64,000 bases of DNA from an uncultured Selenomonadales bacterium (GCA_937877545.1 CALFJE010000093.1:31111-95110), one strand, 5' to 3'; shown: positions 38,488-48,883, counted from the first letter of the stretch. The notes: a model not told the origin generated them from the sequence alone. A program made the numbers and translations.

Positions 38488-38988
38488 TCAGTTAAACAGT
38501 TCGGCAACGGTCTTGCCGCGCAATTCGGCGACGACCTCGGCACGTTTGAGCATCTTCAAGCCCTCAAGCGTGGCGCGAACCATGTTGTTGGGGTTGGACG
38601 AGCCGAGCGATTTGGTAAGGATGTCGTGAACGCCGGCGAGTTCAAGCACAGCACGAGCCGGACCGCCCGCTATGACGCCGGTACCTTTGGAGGCGGGGCG
38701 CAACATGACTCTGCCCGCGCCGAAGACGCCAACCACGCCGTGCGGTATGGAACGCTCTTTGAGCGCGACCTCGATAAGATTTTTCTTCGCATCGTCGACG
38801 CCTTTGCGAATCGCTTCGGGGACTTCAGCCGCCTTGCCCAGTCCGACGCCGACTTTGCCGTTCTTGTTGCCGACGACGACCAACGCGCTGAATGAAAATC
38901 TGCGACCGCCCTTAACGACCTTGGCGACACGATTTATAAAAACAACCTTCTCCTCGAATTCGGGAGTTTCAGTTTCATTTCGGGGCAT
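38488..38988 (-). CDS. rpsE: 30S ribosomal protein S5
   Basis: A decoding-centre protein affecting accuracy. The 166 residues show the double-stranded RNA-binding domain ([37 protein letters not shown]) and the C-terminal domain with [26 protein letters not shown] precedes the ATG. Order rplR-rpsE-rpmD is standard. Confidence 0.98.
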   Translation of the reverse strand: MPRNETETPEFEEKVVFINRVAKVVKGGRRFSFSALVVVGNKNGKVGVGLGKAAEVPEAIRKGVDDAKKNLIEVALKERSIPHGVVGVFGAGRVMLRPASKGTGVIAGGPARAVLELAGVHDILTKSLGSSNPNNMVRATLEGLKMLKRAEVVAELRGKTVAELFN

Positions 38989-39006
38989 TAGTTCAGCCTC
39001 CTTTGC

Positions 39007-39366
39007 TTAGAATTTCAGACCGCCGTCACGAGCCGCTTGAGCCAACGCCGCAACGCGCCCGTGATAGATGTAGCCGCCGCGATCAAAGACGACCTCGGTA
39101 ATGCCTTTTTCGAGAGCCTTTTTGGCTATCGCCGTGCCGACAGCCTTAGCCGCCGCTATGTTGCCGCCCGTGCCGTTGAAGTCTTTATCGAGCGTGCTGG
39201 CGGAAGCGAGCGTCATGCCCTTTTCGTCGTCGATAACCTGCGCGTAGATGTGTTTGAGACTGCGAAACACATTCAAGCGCGGACGTTCTGCCGTGCCCGC
39301 AACGCGATTGCGAACGCGCAGATGTCTCTTTTGGCGAGTTTTATTTTTATCTGCCTTAAGAAGCAC
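39007..39366 (-). CDS. rplR: 50S ribosomal protein L18
   Basis: Binds 5S rRNA in the central protuberance. The 119 residues contain the basic start [18 protein letters not shown] and the conserved [20 protein letters not shown] and [17 protein letters not shown]. It starts with GTG, nine bases after GGAGG. The gene directly upstream is a VOC-family gene instead of the usual rplF. Confidence 0.98.
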   Translation of the reverse strand: MLLKADKNKTRQKRHLRVRNRVAGTAERPRLNVFRSLKHIYAQVIDDEKGMTLASASTLDKDFNGTGGNIAAAKAVGTAIAKKALEKGITEVVFDRGGYIYHGRVAALAQAARDGGLKF

Positions 39367-39406
39367 TTAAGTCTTCCTCCTTCGCCGTGGAATGTCAAAA
39401 AAAATT

Positions 39407-39811
39407 TTAGTCGCGCAAACCGGGATTCTCCGCGATAATTTCAACTTCGTTGCCTTCGGGGTCGACGATAACGGCGGCATAGTAGCCGTCACCGGTCGTG
39501 CGTGCGCCGCTGACCACGATAACGCCGTCCGCGTCAAATTTCTTCATCATGTCATCAACGTCCTTGCGATCGCCGACGCTGATTGCGATGTGGTGATAGC
39601 CCGTGCGGTAACGAACTTTCTTGTCGTCGCTGGAGCTGTTGCGCGTCATAATTTCGAGGCGCGAGCCGTCGTCGAAACGCAAAAAGTAATTGCTGAAGTC
39701 ACTGCGGAAATTGGTGTACTTGGAGCCTGCCTTCGCGTCGAAGTATTTGACGAAGAAATCTTTCTCCGCCTCCAAGTCATTAACGTACATGGCAACGTGG
39801 TCGATTTTCAT
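39407..39811 (-). CDS. VOC/glyoxalase-family protein inside the ribosomal operon
   Basis: A 134-residue vicinal-oxygen-chelate protein with the two babbab halves: IDHVAMYVNDLEAEKDFFVK at the start, LEIMTRNSS with the first-half glutamate, then HHIAISVGDRKDVDDMMKKF and DPEGNEVEIIAEN. Histidine and glutamate metal ligands (H5, E54, H73, E125 by my count) are consistent with a metalloenzyme such as glyoxalase I or a relative; the substrate is unknown. The ATG follows CGGAGG by seven bases. It lies between rplF and rplR, which are normally adjacent, and shares their orientation. No own promoter is evident. Confidence 0.85.
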   Translation of the reverse strand: MKIDHVAMYVNDLEAEKDFFVKYFDAKAGSKYTNFRSDFSNYFLRFDDGSRLEIMTRNSSSDDKKVRYRTGYHHIAISVGDRKDVDDMMKKFDADGVIVVSGARTTGDGYYAAVIVDPEGNEVEIIAENPGLRD

Positions 39812-39862
39812 GATAGTTACCTCCGTTCAAACTCTCCAAATAATTTTATCCGCGCTTAAAAA

Positions 39863-40414
39863 TTACTTCTTGCCCTTCGCGCCGGCTTTACCTTCCTTGC
39901 GGCGGATGTGTTCACCCGCGTACTTAATGCCTTTGCCCTTGTAAGGTTCGGGTTCGCGCCACTTGCGGATATTGGCGGCGACTGCGCCGACGAGTTCCTT
40001 GTCTATGCCGTGGACAGTTATCGTCGTGGCGGTGGGAGCGTCAAGCGTGATACCTGCGGGCGGCTCAATGATAACGGGGTGCGAATAGCCGAGCGACAGA
40101 TTGAGATTCTTGCCCTGCTTAGCCGCACGATAGCCGACTCCGGCGATTTCGAGGTTCTTGGTAAAACCGATCGTTACGCCGACGACCATGTTGTTAATCA
40201 GCGTGCGCGAGAGTCCGTGGAGACTCCTGTGCGTTTTATCGTCCGAGGGGCGCGTCACCGTCAAGACGCCGTCCTCTATGCTTATTTTCATTTCCGTGGA
40301 GATCTTGCGGGACAATTCGCCCTTGGGACCTTTGACGTGCACCAGATTATCTTCGCCGACAGTTACGGTGACGCCGGCGGGAATATGTATCGGTGCTCTT
40401 CCAATTCGAGACAT
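39863..40414 (-). CDS. rplF: 50S ribosomal protein L6
   Basis: Binds 23S rRNA near the sarcin-ricin loop. The 183 residues open [20 protein letters not shown] and contain the signature [20 protein letters not shown] near the C-terminus. GGAGG precedes the ATG by seven bases. It follows rpsH as usual but is separated from rplR by the VOC gene. Confidence 0.98.
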   Translation of the reverse strand: MSRIGRAPIHIPAGVTVTVGEDNLVHVKGPKGELSRKISTEMKISIEDGVLTVTRPSDDKTHRSLHGLSRTLINNMVVGVTIGFTKNLEIAGVGYRAAKQGKNLNLSLGYSHPVIIEPPAGITLDAPTATTITVHGIDKELVGAVAANIRKWREPEPYKGKGIKYAGEHIRRKEGKAGAKGKK

Positions 40415-40435
40415 GTCAGCACCTCCAAAAACTTT

Positions 40436-40834
40436 TTACCAGACGTAAGCGATAACCTCGCCGCCGAGCCCTGCCTTGCGAGCCTGCTTGTCGCTCATGA
40501 TGCCCTGCGACGTGGAGATAATCGCGATACCGAGCCCGCCGAGCACGCGAGGAAGTTCCTTGCGCTTGGAATATTGGCGGAGTCCGGGTCTGGAGATGCG
40601 TTTAATGCCCGTTATAACTTTTTCGCGTTCGGCACCGTATTTGAGCTTAACGGTCAAGACGCCCTGCTTGTTGTCCTCGGCGAAAGAGTAATCTTTGATA
40701 TAGCCTTCGCGTTTGAGCACGTCGGCGATAGCGATTTTGATTTTCGAGCCGGGAATTTCTACCTTTTCGTGGTAGACGGAATTGGCATTGCGAATGCGCG
40801 TGAGCATATCCGCAATAGGATCAGTCATTGCCAT
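40436..40834 (-). CDS. rpsH: 30S ribosomal protein S8
   Basis: A primary 16S rRNA binder and, in E. coli, the translational repressor of the spc operon. The 132 residues include [20 protein letters not shown] and the C-terminal [20 protein letters not shown]. The ATG at 40834 lies 13 bases after GGAGG, a longer spacing than in its neighbours; an in-frame ATG six bases further on would be more distant still. Confidence 0.98.
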   Translation of the reverse strand: MAMTDPIADMLTRIRNANSVYHEKVEIPGSKIKIAIADVLKREGYIKDYSFAEDNKQGVLTVKLKYGAEREKVITGIKRISRPGLRQYSKRKELPRVLGGLGIAIISTSQGIMSDKQARKAGLGGEVIAYVW

Positions 40835-40870
40835 AGGAAACCGATATCCTCCTTTCGATTGATGAAGATT

Positions 40871-41056
40871 TTACCAGCTGGATTTGGTTATGCCGGGGAT
40901 GTCGCCGGCGTAGCTGTGGTTACGGAAGCAGATGCGGCACATTTGGAATTTGCGGATATAGCCGTGGGGTCTGCCGCAGATTTTGCAACGGTTGTACTTG
41001 CGGGTCGAGAACTTGGGTTCCTTGCTCCACTTTTCGATTAAAGCTTTCTTCGCCAT
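40871..41056 (-). CDS. rpsN: 30S ribosomal protein S14, zinc type (type Z)
   Basis: A 61-residue S14 of the short Gram-positive form with two CxxC pairs ([16 protein letters not shown]) holding zinc. This paralogue type is replaced by the longer, zinc-free one in Proteobacteria, so it supports a Firmicute affiliation. AAGGAGG precedes the ATG. It lies between rplE and rpsH. Confidence 0.98.
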   Translation of the reverse strand: MAKKALIEKWSKEPKFSTRKYNRCKICGRPHGYIRKFQMCRICFRNHSYAGDIPGITKSSW

Positions 41057-41071
41057 TTGATAATCGCCTCC

Positions 41072-41614
41072 TTAAGAATTGGCAAACGGCATGCCCATGA
41101 GGGCGAGGAATTCTCTTGCCTCTTCGTCGGACTTTGCCGTCGTGACAACGATAATATCCATGCCGCGAATCTTGTCAATCTTGTCGTAGTCGATTTCGGG
41201 GAAGATGAGCTGTTCCTTGACGCCGACCGCGTAATTGCCTCTGCCGTCGAAGGAATTTCTGCTGACGCCGCGGAAGTCGCGAACACGCGGCAGAGCGATA
41301 TTCATGAACTTATCGAGGAATTCGTACATGCGGCGACCGCGCAGGGTGACCTTGCAACCGATAGCCATTCCCTTACGGAGCTTCCACGCCGCGAGGGACT
41401 TGCGGGCGCGAGTGATGACGGGCTTTTGACCTGCTATGGCAGTGAGGTCTGCGATAGCCGATTCGAGCACCTTGGCATTGCCGACGGCGTCGCCGACCGC
41501 CATGTTGATGACGATTTTCTCAAGCTTCGGCACCTGCATAACGTTCTTGTAGGAGAATTTCTGCGTCATTGCGCCGATAACTTCAGCTTTATACTTCTCT
41601 AAAAGTCTGCTCAC
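41072..41614 (-). CDS. rplE: 50S ribosomal protein L5
   Basis: Binds 5S rRNA and contacts the P-site tRNA. The 180 residues include [20 protein letters not shown], the loop [20 protein letters not shown] and [20 protein letters not shown]. It starts with GTG after AAGGAGG. Order rplX-rplE-rpsN is standard. Confidence 0.98.
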   Translation of the reverse strand: MSRLLEKYKAEVIGAMTQKFSYKNVMQVPKLEKIVINMAVGDAVGNAKVLESAIADLTAIAGQKPVITRARKSLAAWKLRKGMAIGCKVTLRGRRMYEFLDKFMNIALPRVRDFRGVSRNSFDGRGNYAVGVKEQLIFPEIDYDKIDKIRGMDIIVVTTAKSDEEAREFLALMGMPFANS

Positions 41615-41626
41615 GATTTCACCTCC

Positions 41627-41950
41627 TTATTCGATGACTTCGCCGCATTTCTTGCAAACGCGGGCGTTTTTGCCGTTTACGTCTTTATGCCCGATGCGCG
41701 TGGGCTTGTTGCAGGCGGGGCAAACCAGCTGAACTTTGCAGGCGTGAAGGGGCATTTCCTTGGTAATGATACCGCCCTGCGGAACTTTGAGGCTCGGCTT
41801 GCTGTGACGCTTAACCTTGTTGATACCCTCGACGATGACCTTGCCGGCTTTGGGCATTGCGTTGATTATCTTGCCCTGCTTGCCCTTATCCTTGCCCGAA
41901 AGGACGACGACTGTATCGCCCTTCTTGACGTGAAGTTTAATCAGTGACAA
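41627..41950 (-). CDS. rplX: 50S ribosomal protein L24
   Basis: An assembly-initiator protein at the tunnel exit. The 107 residues hold the KOW motif ([20 protein letters not shown]) and the conserved [12 protein letters not shown]. The C-terminus has [12 protein letters not shown] and CKKCGE, a four-cysteine pattern found in many Firmicute L24 proteins. The start is TTG, nine bases after GGAGG. The upstream neighbour is a nitroreductase gene instead of rplN. Confidence 0.97.
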   Translation of the reverse strand: MSLIKLHVKKGDTVVVLSGKDKGKQGKIINAMPKAGKVIVEGINKVKRHSKPSLKVPQGGIITKEMPLHACKVQLVCPACNKPTRIGHKDVNGKNARVCKKCGEVIE

Positions 41951-41965
41951 CCTCTGACACCTCCT

Positions 41966-42568
41966 TTAAAACTTATTCCAATGAATACACTCGCTGAGCT
42001 TGGGATAAATCTGCGCGGGATATTCGGCGTCTTGCGCGGCGTGACCGATACCAATCATGCACGGCAGGATATAACCTTCGGGACAAGCCGCCGCCGTCAA
42101 AATCTCTTCGGGCTGTTTACCCGTCGGGATCCGCATTGTGTAGGCAAGCCCCTCGTTCGTCGTCGCCAGGAAAATATTTTCAATCACGCACCAGATCTCC
42201 GCGAAGTCCATAAACCGCCGACCGAACGCCTCCTCCTTGATGATTCGAGCGTCGCGTTTGAAGAGCGGCAGGATTATGCAAGCCGCCTCCTCGAACATGG
42301 AGCGTTGCCTCGGAAAGGCTATCTTGACCATTTCTTGGAAAGGATTATTCGGCTCGTCGATACTGCATGTCAACGGCTTTATCGTGTCGAGGATTCGTAC
42401 TTTAACTGCCGCGTCCGTGACGACGATAAAATTCCATTTGCGCATGTGGTCGAAGGACGGAGCCTTAATCCCCGCGTCGATAATGCGTTCGATAATTTCC
42501 TTGTCGACGGGCTGACCGGTGAATTGCCGCGTGGTGCGTCGACGCGCTATGACTTCCCCAAACTCCAT
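41966..42568 (-). CDS. Nitroreductase-family flavoprotein inside the ribosomal operon
   Basis: A 200-residue FMN-dependent oxidoreductase. It has the family opening [20 protein letters not shown] (FMN-phosphate-binding arginines), [15 protein letters not shown], and the C-terminal [21 protein letters not shown] region. Such enzymes reduce nitro groups, quinones or flavins; the substrate is unknown. Its ATG shares one base with the rplN stop (TAATG), so translation is coupled to a ribosomal protein gene. It separates rplN from rplX, which are normally adjacent. Confidence 0.88.
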   Translation of the reverse strand: MEFGEVIARRRTTRQFTGQPVDKEIIERIIDAGIKAPSFDHMRKWNFIVVTDAAVKVRILDTIKPLTCSIDEPNNPFQEMVKIAFPRQRSMFEEAACIILPLFKRDARIIKEEAFGRRFMDFAEIWCVIENIFLATTNEGLAYTMRIPTGKQPEEILTAAACPEGYILPCMIGIGHAAQDAEYPAQIYPKLSECIHWNKF

Positions 42569-42936
42569 TACAAAACCTCCGGCGCGAGTGAAATAATCTT
42601 CATGAAGTCTTTTTCGCGGAGTTCGCGGGCGACCGGTCCGAAGATACGCGTGCCGCGAGGCGTCTTGTCCTCTTTGATGATGACGGCAGCGTTTTCGTCG
42701 AAACGGATATAGGAGCCGTCGGGGCGGCGCAAGCCTTTCTTACTGCGCACAACGACCGCCTTAACAACGTCGCCCTTCTTGACCTGACCGCCGGGCGTCG
42801 CCGACTTAACCGAGGCAACGATGATGTCGCCGATGTTGGCGTAGCGGCGGAAGGAGCCGCCCAGCACGCGGATACACATGATTTCCTTCGCGCCGGTGTT
42901 GTCACCGACATTCAATCTGCTCTGTTGCTGAATCAC
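42568..42936 (-). CDS. rplN: 50S ribosomal protein L14
   Basis: A 23S rRNA-binding protein at an intersubunit bridge. The 122 residues open [20 protein letters not shown] and end [16 protein letters not shown], standard for bacterial L14. The start is GTG after AAGGAGG. Its stop overlaps the nitroreductase start by one base. Confidence 0.98.
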   Translation of the reverse strand: MIQQQSRLNVGDNTGAKEIMCIRVLGGSFRRYANIGDIIVASVKSATPGGQVKKGDVVKAVVVRSKKGLRRPDGSYIRFDENAAVIIKEDKTPRGTRIFGPVARELREKDFMKIISLAPEVL

Positions 42937-42956
42937 GATTTAACCTCCTTCCCGAA

Positions 42957-43223
42957 TTACTTCGCCTTTTCGACGATCTGAACGAGTCTCCAGCGTTTTT
43001 CCTTCGACAGCGGGCGCGTCTCCATGATTGAAACTTTATCGCCGACTTGAGCCTCGTTGTTTTCGTCGTGCGCCTTGAACTTCACCGTGCGCTTGACTGC
43101 CTTTTTGTAAAGTTTATGTTGAACAAGCTCCTCAATCGCCACGACGATAGTCTTATCCATTTTGTTGGAAACGACCTTGCCGACGCGAACCTTGCGCTCG
43201 TTGCGTTTAATTTCTTCGCTCAC
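42957..43223 (-). CDS. rpsQ: 30S ribosomal protein S17
   Basis: A primary assembly protein of the 30S body. The 88 residues include [20 protein letters not shown] and the conserved [18 protein letters not shown]. It starts with GTG after AAGGAGG. In canonical order it directly follows rpmC; here deoC lies between. Confidence 0.98.
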   Translation of the reverse strand: MSEEIKRNERKVRVGKVVSNKMDKTIVVAIEELVQHKLYKKAVKRTVKFKAHDENNEAQVGDKVSIMETRPLSKEKRWRLVQIVEKAK

Positions 43224-43250
43224 GATAGTCCTCCTTCCAAAAATTTTCCG

Positions 43251-43958
43251 TTAAGCCTTAAGCACGACGGGCGTCGACCGATAGCCGATACCCATCCTGT
43301 CGATACCCATATCAATCAGCGTCAAAAAGTGTTCACGCGTCCGAATGCAACCGCTACCCTTAACCTTAATCTTGTCGCCGCAAACGTCCAGCATTACCTT
43401 AATAATTTCGGGCGTCGCGCCGTGAGCCTCGTGCCCCGTCAAAAAACCCGTGCTCGTCTTCACGAAATCGGCTTTCGCTTCAATCGCGCAGGCGCAGGCT
43501 TTTTTAACCTCGTCGACGGTCAGCGCGTCGGTCTCGAAGATAACCTTAACCTCGGTGCCGAACTCGTGACAGGTCTCGACGACGGCGGCAATTTCCTCGG
43601 TGACGGCGTCCCATTTGCCGGAGCGAATCCAACCGTAATTGGCTACGATGTCAAGGTCTTGAATCCTCCAATTGCGGCAATACTCCCGCGCCTGCAGAAC
43701 TTTGGAGGCGGTGGTCGACGTGCCGAACGGAAAATCGCAGACGACGCAAATGCCGGTTGAAGTGCCCGCCGTCAACTCGGCGGCTATCGGCAAAGACGAA
43801 GGATTGATACAAACCGTCGCGCAACCGAAATCCACGCCCTCTTGAATGTAGCGGCGAATGTCCGCCTCGGTGAATTCGGGCTTCAAAACCGATTGGTCGA
43901 TGTAAGCGGCGAGTTCCTTGACGGTCATATCGGCGGCTTTTTTATTCGGACGAGTCAT
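43251..43958 (-). CDS. deoC: Deoxyribose-phosphate aldolase inside the ribosomal operon
   Basis: Class I aldolase splitting 2-deoxyribose-5-phosphate into acetaldehyde and glyceraldehyde-3-phosphate in deoxynucleoside catabolism. The 235-residue TIM barrel shows the Schiff-base lysine in FVKTSTGF, the second active-site lysine in KVKGSGCIRT and the phosphate-binding C-terminal part. The second ATG (43958) is preferred, with AAGGAG eight bases upstream. It separates rpmC from rpsQ. No other deo gene is in the window, so coupling to ribosome synthesis by position only is notable. Confidence 0.93.
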   Translation of the reverse strand: MTRPNKKAADMTVKELAAYIDQSVLKPEFTEADIRRYIQEGVDFGCATVCINPSSLPIAAELTAGTSTGICVVCDFPFGTSTTASKVLQAREYCRNWRIQDLDIVANYGWIRSGKWDAVTEEIAAVVETCHEFGTEVKVIFETDALTVDEVKKACACAIEAKADFVKTSTGFLTGHEAHGATPEIIKVMLDVCGDKIKVKGSGCIRTREHFLTLIDMGIDRMGIGYRSTPVVLKA

Positions 43959-43975
43959 AATCATTACTCCTTGAC

Positions 43976-44176
43976 TTACTGTCTGATTTTGAGTTCGGCT
44001 TCGCGCTGAATCGTTTTGATTTGTGCGATGGAGCGTTTGACTTCGCGGAGGCGCATGGGATTTTCAAGCTGTCCCGTAGCGTGTTGAAAGCGGAGGTTGA
44101 AGAGTTCTTCCTTGAGCGATTTGATTTTCTCGACCTGCTCTTCGGGCGTCATATCGCGAATTTCATTAACCTTCAT
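43976..44176 (-). CDS. rpmC: 50S ribosomal protein L29
   Basis: A short two-helix protein at the tunnel exit, contacting trigger factor and SRP. The 66 residues include [20 protein letters not shown] and the family segment [20 protein letters not shown]. The ATG at 44176 lies inside the 3' end of rplP (overlap 11 bases); a GTG nine bases further upstream is possible. The overlap suggests coupling with the extended rplP tail. Confidence 0.95.
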   Translation of the reverse strand: MKVNEIRDMTPEEQVEKIKSLKEELFNLRFQHATGQLENPMRLREVKRSIAQIKTIQREAELKIRQ

Positions 44177-44714
44177 GAGCTTCACCGCCTTTATCGGCTT
44201 CAGCCGCTTGAGCCTCCGCCTCGTGCTCCTTGACTTCCGCCGCGTGAGCCGCCTTCTTGGCGTCGGCGAGCGTCTCGTTCACGACGGGAACATAAACGTC
44301 GCCCTGATGATCGCTGACAACGAACTTGGTTTTAATCGGGAGCTTGTGACCTGCCAGACGCATTGCCTCGGCGGCAATTTCTTTGGGGACGCCCGCCATT
44401 TCAAACAGAACGCGACCCGGCTTGACGACGGCAACCCAGTATTCGGGCGAGCCTTTGCCGGAACCCATGCGCGTTTCGGCAGGCTTGGCGGTGACGGGCT
44501 TATCGGGGAAAATCTTTATCCAGACTTGACCGCCGCGGCGAATGTAACGCGTCATTGCGATACGAGCCGCCTCAATCTGACGATTCGTTATCCACGCCGG
44601 CTCCAACGCTACAAGACCGTACTGCCCGTGCGCTATCGTGTTGCCGCGATTGGCTTTACCCTTCATGCGACCGCGAAATTGCTTGCGATACTTTGTCCTC
44701 TTCGGAATCAACAT
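44166..44714 (-). CDS. rplP: 50S ribosomal protein L16 with long C-terminal extension
   Basis: Positions A-site tRNA on the 50S subunit. Residues 1 to about 138 are standard L16 ([69 protein letters not shown]). A further 40 or so residues follow, rich in Ala, Glu, Lys and His ([20 protein letters not shown]), bringing the length to 182 instead of about 140-145. The start overlaps the rpsC stop by one base (TAATG). Confidence 0.96.
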   Translation of the reverse strand: MLIPKRTKYRKQFRGRMKGKANRGNTIAHGQYGLVALEPAWITNRQIEAARIAMTRYIRRGGQVWIKIFPDKPVTAKPAETRMGSGKGSPEYWVAVVKPGRVLFEMAGVPKEIAAEAMRLAGHKLPIKTKFVVSDHQGDVYVPVVNETLADAKKAAHAAEVKEHEAEAQAAEADKGGEAHEG

Positions 44715-45388
44715 TATGCGTCACTCCCTTCGGGCTTGCGGACTTTGTCCTTCTTGTCGGGGAGAATTTCGCCTTTGAAAATCCAAACCTTGATGCCGAT
44801 GCGCCCGTAAGTCGTATTAGCCTCCGCGAAGCCGTAATCAATATCTGCGCGGAGCGTGTGCAAGGGGATTGAGCCTTCGCGATAAGATTCACTGCGGGCA
44901 ATTTCCGCGCCGCCGAGACGACCGCTGCAGGCGATTTTGATACCCTTCGCGCCGAGCCGCATTGTCCTGCCGACCGATTGTTTCATGGCGCGGCGGAAAG
45001 CGATACGGCGTTCCAACTGCGACGCAATATTTTCCGCGACGAGCAGAGCGTCCAAATCGGGCTGGCGAATCTCCATAATGTTGATGTCGACGCGCTTATC
45101 CGAGAGCTTCTTGAGTTTATTTTTGATGTCCTCAATGCCCGCGCCGCCGCGACCGATAACCATGCCGGGCTTAGCCGTGTGAATTGTGAGCTTGAGGCGT
45201 TTCTCCGAGCGTTCAATCTCTATGCGCGAGACGCCCGCCGACGCCAGTTGCTTATCGGTTTTGATCGCTTTGCGGATTTTGATGTCTTCGTGCAGATTGG
45301 TTGCGAAGTCTTTATCGGCGTACCACTTCGCGTCCCACGTCTTGACTATGCCCAGGCGTATTCCGTGCGGATGTACCTTCTGACCCAA
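44714..45388 (-). CDS. rpsC: 30S ribosomal protein S3
   Basis: Part of the mRNA entry channel and helicase activity. The 224 residues have the N-terminal [20 protein letters not shown], the KH domain ([20 protein letters not shown]) and the C-terminal S3 domain. The start is TTG at 45388, eight bases after GGAGGG; longer upstream reading frames overlap rplV and have no matching homology. Confidence 0.98.
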   Translation of the reverse strand: MGQKVHPHGIRLGIVKTWDAKWYADKDFATNLHEDIKIRKAIKTDKQLASAGVSRIEIERSEKRLKLTIHTAKPGMVIGRGGAGIEDIKNKLKKLSDKRVDINIMEIRQPDLDALLVAENIASQLERRIAFRRAMKQSVGRTMRLGAKGIKIACSGRLGGAEIARSESYREGSIPLHTLRADIDYGFAEANTTYGRIGIKVWIFKGEILPDKKDKVRKPEGSDA

Positions 45389-45405
45389 ACCGTTTCCCTC
45401 CTTCG

Positions 45406-45759
45406 TTAAGATTCTGCCTTTTCGCTGACGACAACCGTGATGTGCGAGGTGTGCTTGAGAATGCTGAACGCCTGCCCTCTGGAGCGCGGGTGATACCTCT
45501 TGAGCGTCGGACCTTGGTCGACGAAACATGTCGAGACGAAAAGTTTATCTGAATCCATGTCGAAATTGTTTTCGGCATTGGCGACGGCACTCTTGAGGAC
45601 TTTCTCAATCAGCGTCGCGCCGCGTTTGGGCGTGAATTTCAAAATCGCGAAGGCGTCGGCAACGTCTTTGCCGCGAATCAAATTCATGACGATACGAACT
45701 TTGCGCGGCGCAATTCTTACATACTTGGCGATTGCTTTGGCTTCCTTGACTTCTGCCAC
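45406..45759 (-). CDS. rplV: 50S ribosomal protein L22
   Basis: Lines the exit tunnel; its beta-hairpin loop is a macrolide resistance site. The 117 residues contain [20 protein letters not shown] and the hairpin region [20 protein letters not shown]. It starts with GTG after AAAGGAGG. Order rpsS-rplV-rpsC is standard. Confidence 0.98.
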   Translation of the reverse strand: MAEVKEAKAIAKYVRIAPRKVRIVMNLIRGKDVADAFAILKFTPKRGATLIEKVLKSAVANAENNFDMDSDKLFVSTCFVDQGPTLKRYHPRSRGQAFSILKHTSHITVVVSEKAES

Positions 45760-45780
45760 TTCGTTTCCTCCTTTCCACTG

Positions 45781-45801
45781 ATTCCCAATTCCTGATTCCT
45801 A
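45781..45801. repeat. Short heptamer repeat overlapping the rpsS stop
   Basis: Three units ATTCCCA, ATTCCTG, ATTCCTA between rpsS and rplV; the last unit includes the rpsS stop codon (TAG). Same family as the arrays at 19254 and 48990. Confidence 0.6.
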
Positions 45802-46080
45802 CTTAAGCGACATTTTGCGCTCCTCGCCGGCGTGACCTTTGAACGTGCGCGTCGGAGCGAATTCGCCGAGCTTATGCCCGACCATGTCTTCCGTAACGTA
45901 AACCGGAACGTGCTTGCGACCGTCGTGAACGGCGATTGTGTGTCCGACGAACGCAGGAAGAATCGTTGAGCTGCGCGACCACGTGCGGATAACTTTCTTG
46001 TCGTTGGCGGCATTGAGAGCCTCGACCTTAGCCAAAAGCTTTTCCTGCACGAACGGTCCCTTTTTAACAGACCTGGACAA
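45799..46080 (-). CDS. rpsS: 30S ribosomal protein S19
   Basis: A head protein near the A-site finger. The 93 residues open [20 protein letters not shown] and include [35 protein letters not shown]. The start is TTG, seven to nine bases after GGGAGG. The stop lies in a short heptamer repeat. Confidence 0.98.
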   Translation of the reverse strand: MSRSVKKGPFVQEKLLAKVEALNAANDKKVIRTWSRSSTILPAFVGHTIAVHDGRKHVPVYVTEDMVGHKLGEFAPTRTFKGHAGEERKMSLK

Positions 46081-46123
46081 ATTTCTTTCCTCCCTTCCAA
46101 CATCATCTTAATTGGCGTTGCGC

Positions 46124-46948
46124 TTATTTGCGACGACGAACGATAAGCTTGTCGGAAGCCTTCTTCTTGCGCGTCTTGGCACCCATAGCGCACTTGCCCC
46201 ACTTGGTGACGGGGTGCTTGCGACCGACGGGCGAACGACCCTCACCGCCGCCGTGCGGATGGTCTACAGGGTTCATGGCGACGCCGCGATTTTCGGGTCT
46301 CTTGCCGAGCCAGCGATTGCGTCCGGCTTTACCGATTGTAATGTTCTCGTGGTCGAGGTTGCCGACTTGCCCGATAGTTGCGCGACAGTTGATGTGAATC
46401 TTGCGCACCTCACCCGACGGCATACGAATCGTTGCGTAGTTGCCTTCCTTAGCCATGAGCTGAGCCGCCGCACCCGCAGAGCGAACGAGTTGCCCGCCCT
46501 TGCCGATTTTCATTTCGATGTTGTGAATCATGGTGCCGACGGGGATATTCTTAAGCGGCAAGGCGTTGCCGGTCTTGATGTCGGCTTCCGCGCCCGATTC
46601 GACTTTGTCGCCGACCTTAAGCCCGTTCGGAGCGATGATATAACGCTTTTCGCCGTCGACGTAATGGAGCAGGGCGATACGCGCCGAGCGGTTGGGGTCA
46701 TATTCAATCGTGGCGACTTTGGCGGGGATACCGTCCTTGTTGCGCTTGAAGTCGATAATGCGATAGCGACGCTTATGCCCGCCGCCTTGATGACGAACCG
46801 TCAAACGCCCCTGCTGATTGCGACCGCCGTGTTTCTTAAGCGGAGCAAGCAAGGACTTTTCGGGCTTATCGGTCGTGATTTCCTCGAACGTCGAAACGGT
46901 CATGTGACGGCGTCCGGGGGTGTACGGCTTGAAAGATTTAATTCCCAC
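46124..46948 (-). CDS. rplB: 50S ribosomal protein L2
   Basis: One of the most conserved 50S proteins, needed for subunit association and peptidyl transfer. The 274 residues include [16 protein letters not shown], the RNA-binding centre and the signature [20 protein letters not shown]. It starts with GTG. It lies between rplW and rpsS. Confidence 0.99.
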   Translation of the reverse strand: MGIKSFKPYTPGRRHMTVSTFEEITTDKPEKSLLAPLKKHGGRNQQGRLTVRHQGGGHKRRYRIIDFKRNKDGIPAKVATIEYDPNRSARIALLHYVDGEKRYIIAPNGLKVGDKVESGAEADIKTGNALPLKNIPVGTMIHNIEMKIGKGGQLVRSAGAAAQLMAKEGNYATIRMPSGEVRKIHINCRATIGQVGNLDHENITIGKAGRNRWLGKRPENRGVAMNPVDHPHGGGEGRSPVGRKHPVTKWGKCAMGAKTRKKKASDKLIVRRRK

Positions 46949-46975
46949 TTACGTTTTACCTCCTTTGCGAAAATT

Positions 46976-47257
46976 TTATGCGCTGAAGAGTTCAATCGTC
47001 TCGCCCGCCGCCAGCTTGACGATAGCCTTTTTGTAGCTGTTCGTCTTGCCGACCGTGCGCCCGCGACGTTTGGTCTTGCCCTTGACGTTAATCGTATTCA
47101 CGTCCTCGACCGTCACCTTGAAAATTTCCTCCACGGCGTCGGCGATTTGAATTTTATTGGCACGCTTGTCGACGACGAACACGAATTTGCCTTCCTGCAT
47201 GAGGTCGGTCGAACGTTCGCTGATAAGCGGGCGAATCAAAATGTCCCTTGCCTCCAT
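46976..47257 (-). CDS. rplW: 50S ribosomal protein L23
   Basis: Docking site for trigger factor and SRP at the tunnel exit. The 93 residues include [35 protein letters not shown] and [20 protein letters not shown]. The ATG shares one base with the rplD stop (TGATG), so the two are translationally coupled. Confidence 0.98.
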   Translation of the reverse strand: MEARDILIRPLISERSTDLMQEGKFVFVVDKRANKIQIADAVEEIFKVTVEDVNTINVKGKTKRRGRTVGKTNSYKKAIVKLAAGETIELFSA

Positions 47258-47883
47258 CAGACGTACACCTCCTCAATCTTCGCCACGGCGTCTTTGGTAA
47301 GGAAGAGTTTATCGCTGTTGAGAATGTCGTAGACGTTGAGTTGGAGCGCGGCGATTGCCTTGGCGTTCTGCAAGTTGTTTGAGGAGCGCGTTACGTTTTC
47401 GATAAGCTCCGCCGTGATAAACAGCGATTTGCAAGCGTCAACGCCGAACGTCTTTTGGAGTTCAACAAACTTTTTGGTCTTCGGCTCGTCAAAGTTCAAA
47501 TCGTCGAGAACGATCAGATTGCCCTCGTTGACCTTATCGGAGAGGACGCATTTCAACGCGAGACGACGCTGCTTGCGGGGCATGGTGAAGGAATAATCGC
47601 GGGGGTGCGGTCCGAAGATTGTACCGCCGCCGCGCCACAGAGGACTCCTGCGCGAACCTGCGCGGGCTCTGCCGGTGCCCTTTTGACGCCAGGGCTTTTT
47701 GCCGCCGCCGCGAACGTCCGCACGCGTCTTTGTCGAGTGGGTGCCCAAACGCCACGACGCCATTTGCATGACAACAGCTTGGTGCACAAGCCCCGCGTTC
47801 ATCTCAACGCCGAAAACATCCGCGCTAAGCTCCAAGTCGCCGACTTTCTTGTTCGTCATATCGTAAACTGCTACAGTTGGCAT
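47257..47883 (-). CDS. rplD: 50S ribosomal protein L4
   Basis: Tunnel protein; in E. coli also the autogenous repressor of the S10 operon. The 208 residues contain the extended loop ([40 protein letters not shown]) and a globular L4 domain. AAAGGAGG precedes the ATG. It lies between rplC and rplW. Confidence 0.98.
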   Translation of the reverse strand: MPTVAVYDMTNKKVGDLELSADVFGVEMNAGLVHQAVVMQMASWRLGTHSTKTRADVRGGGKKPWRQKGTGRARAGSRRSPLWRGGGTIFGPHPRDYSFTMPRKQRRLALKCVLSDKVNEGNLIVLDDLNFDEPKTKKFVELQKTFGVDACKSLFITAELIENVTRSSNNLQNAKAIAALQLNVYDILNSDKLFLTKDAVAKIEEVYV

Positions 47884-47904
47884 TATCTCATTGCCTCCTT
47901 TCGA

Positions 47905-48558
47905 TTAGTGTTTTGGAGTCTTTTTGGGCTTAACGGTTTCGCGAACAATGACGAGCCCTTTCTTCGGACCGGGAACCGCGCCCTTGATGAGGAGTAAATT
48001 TCTGTCGGCGTCGACCTTGACGACCGTAAGACGCTGAATCGTCGTGCGAATACCGCCCATGCGACCGGGCAGACGCTTGCCCTTAATGACGCGACCGCCG
48101 GGACCGGAAAGCATTGCGCCGGTGGAGCCGGGCTCACGGTGCGATTTGGAGCCGTGCCCCATGGGACCTCTGGCGAAGTTGTGACGCTTGATTGAGCCGG
48201 CGAAGCCTTTGCCCTTGGAAGTGCCAACCACGTCAACCAGTTCGCCCGCCGCGAAGATGTCCACGCCGATAACGTCGCCGACTTTGTACTCCGACTCAGC
48301 CGCCAAACGCACCTCGCGAATAAATTTCACGGGCTTAACGTCAGCCTTTTTGAACTGCCCCATGTCGGGCTTGTTGACCTTGCTCTCCTTGACTTCGCCG
48401 AAGCCGATTTGAACCGCAAAGTAGCCGTCGGTGTCGACGTTCTTGTTGCGAATGACGACGTTGTTGCCCGTCTCGACGACCGTAACGGGAATGACGCGCC
48501 CCTCCTCGGTGAAGATTTGCGTCATGCCGAGCTTAATGCCCAAGATTGTTTTAGCCAA
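47905..48558 (-). CDS. rplC: 50S ribosomal protein L3
   Basis: Assembly-initiating 23S rRNA binder whose loop reaches the peptidyl transferase centre. The 217 residues open [20 protein letters not shown] and include [20 protein letters not shown]. The start is TTG, eight bases after GAGGAGG. Second gene of the S10 operon. Confidence 0.98.
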   Translation of the reverse strand: MAKTILGIKLGMTQIFTEEGRVIPVTVVETGNNVVIRNKNVDTDGYFAVQIGFGEVKESKVNKPDMGQFKKADVKPVKFIREVRLAAESEYKVGDVIGVDIFAAGELVDVVGTSKGKGFAGSIKRHNFARGPMGHGSKSHREPGSTGAMLSGPGGRVIKGKRLPGRMGGIRTTIQRLTVVKVDADRNLLLIKGAVPGPKKGLVIVRETVKPKKTPKH

Positions 48559-48571
48559 TGTTCACACCTCC

Positions 48572-48883
48572 TCAGACCTTAATCTCGATGTCAACACCGG
48601 CGGGCAAGTCCAGCCGCATGAGCGCATCAACGGTTTTGTGCGTGGGCTGGAGAATGTCAATCAGGCGTTTGTGCGTGCGCATCTCGAATTGTTCACGCGA
48701 ATCCTTGTTGACGTGCGGCGAACGCAGGATTGTGTAGATGTTCTTTTCGGTCGGCAACGGAATGGGACCCGATACGCTTGCGCCGGTTTTCTTGGCGGTC
48801 TCCACAATCTTCGCCGCGCTCTGATCCAACGACTTGTGGTCGTAGGCTTTGAGGCGAATCCGAATCTTTTGCTGCTTTGCCAA
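48572..48883 (-). CDS. rpsJ: 30S ribosomal protein S10
   Basis: A head protein of the 30S subunit and a transcription antitermination partner (NusE). The 103 residues open [20 protein letters not shown] and include [20 protein letters not shown]. The start is TTG, nine bases after AAGGAGG. It is the first gene of the S10 operon, with a 262-base gap to tuf that holds hairpins and a heptamer array. Confidence 0.98.
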   Translation of the reverse strand: MAKQQKIRIRLKAYDHKSLDQSAAKIVETAKKTGASVSGPIPLPTEKNIYTILRSPHVNKDSREQFEMRTHKRLIDILQPTHKTVDALMRLDLPAGVDIEIKV

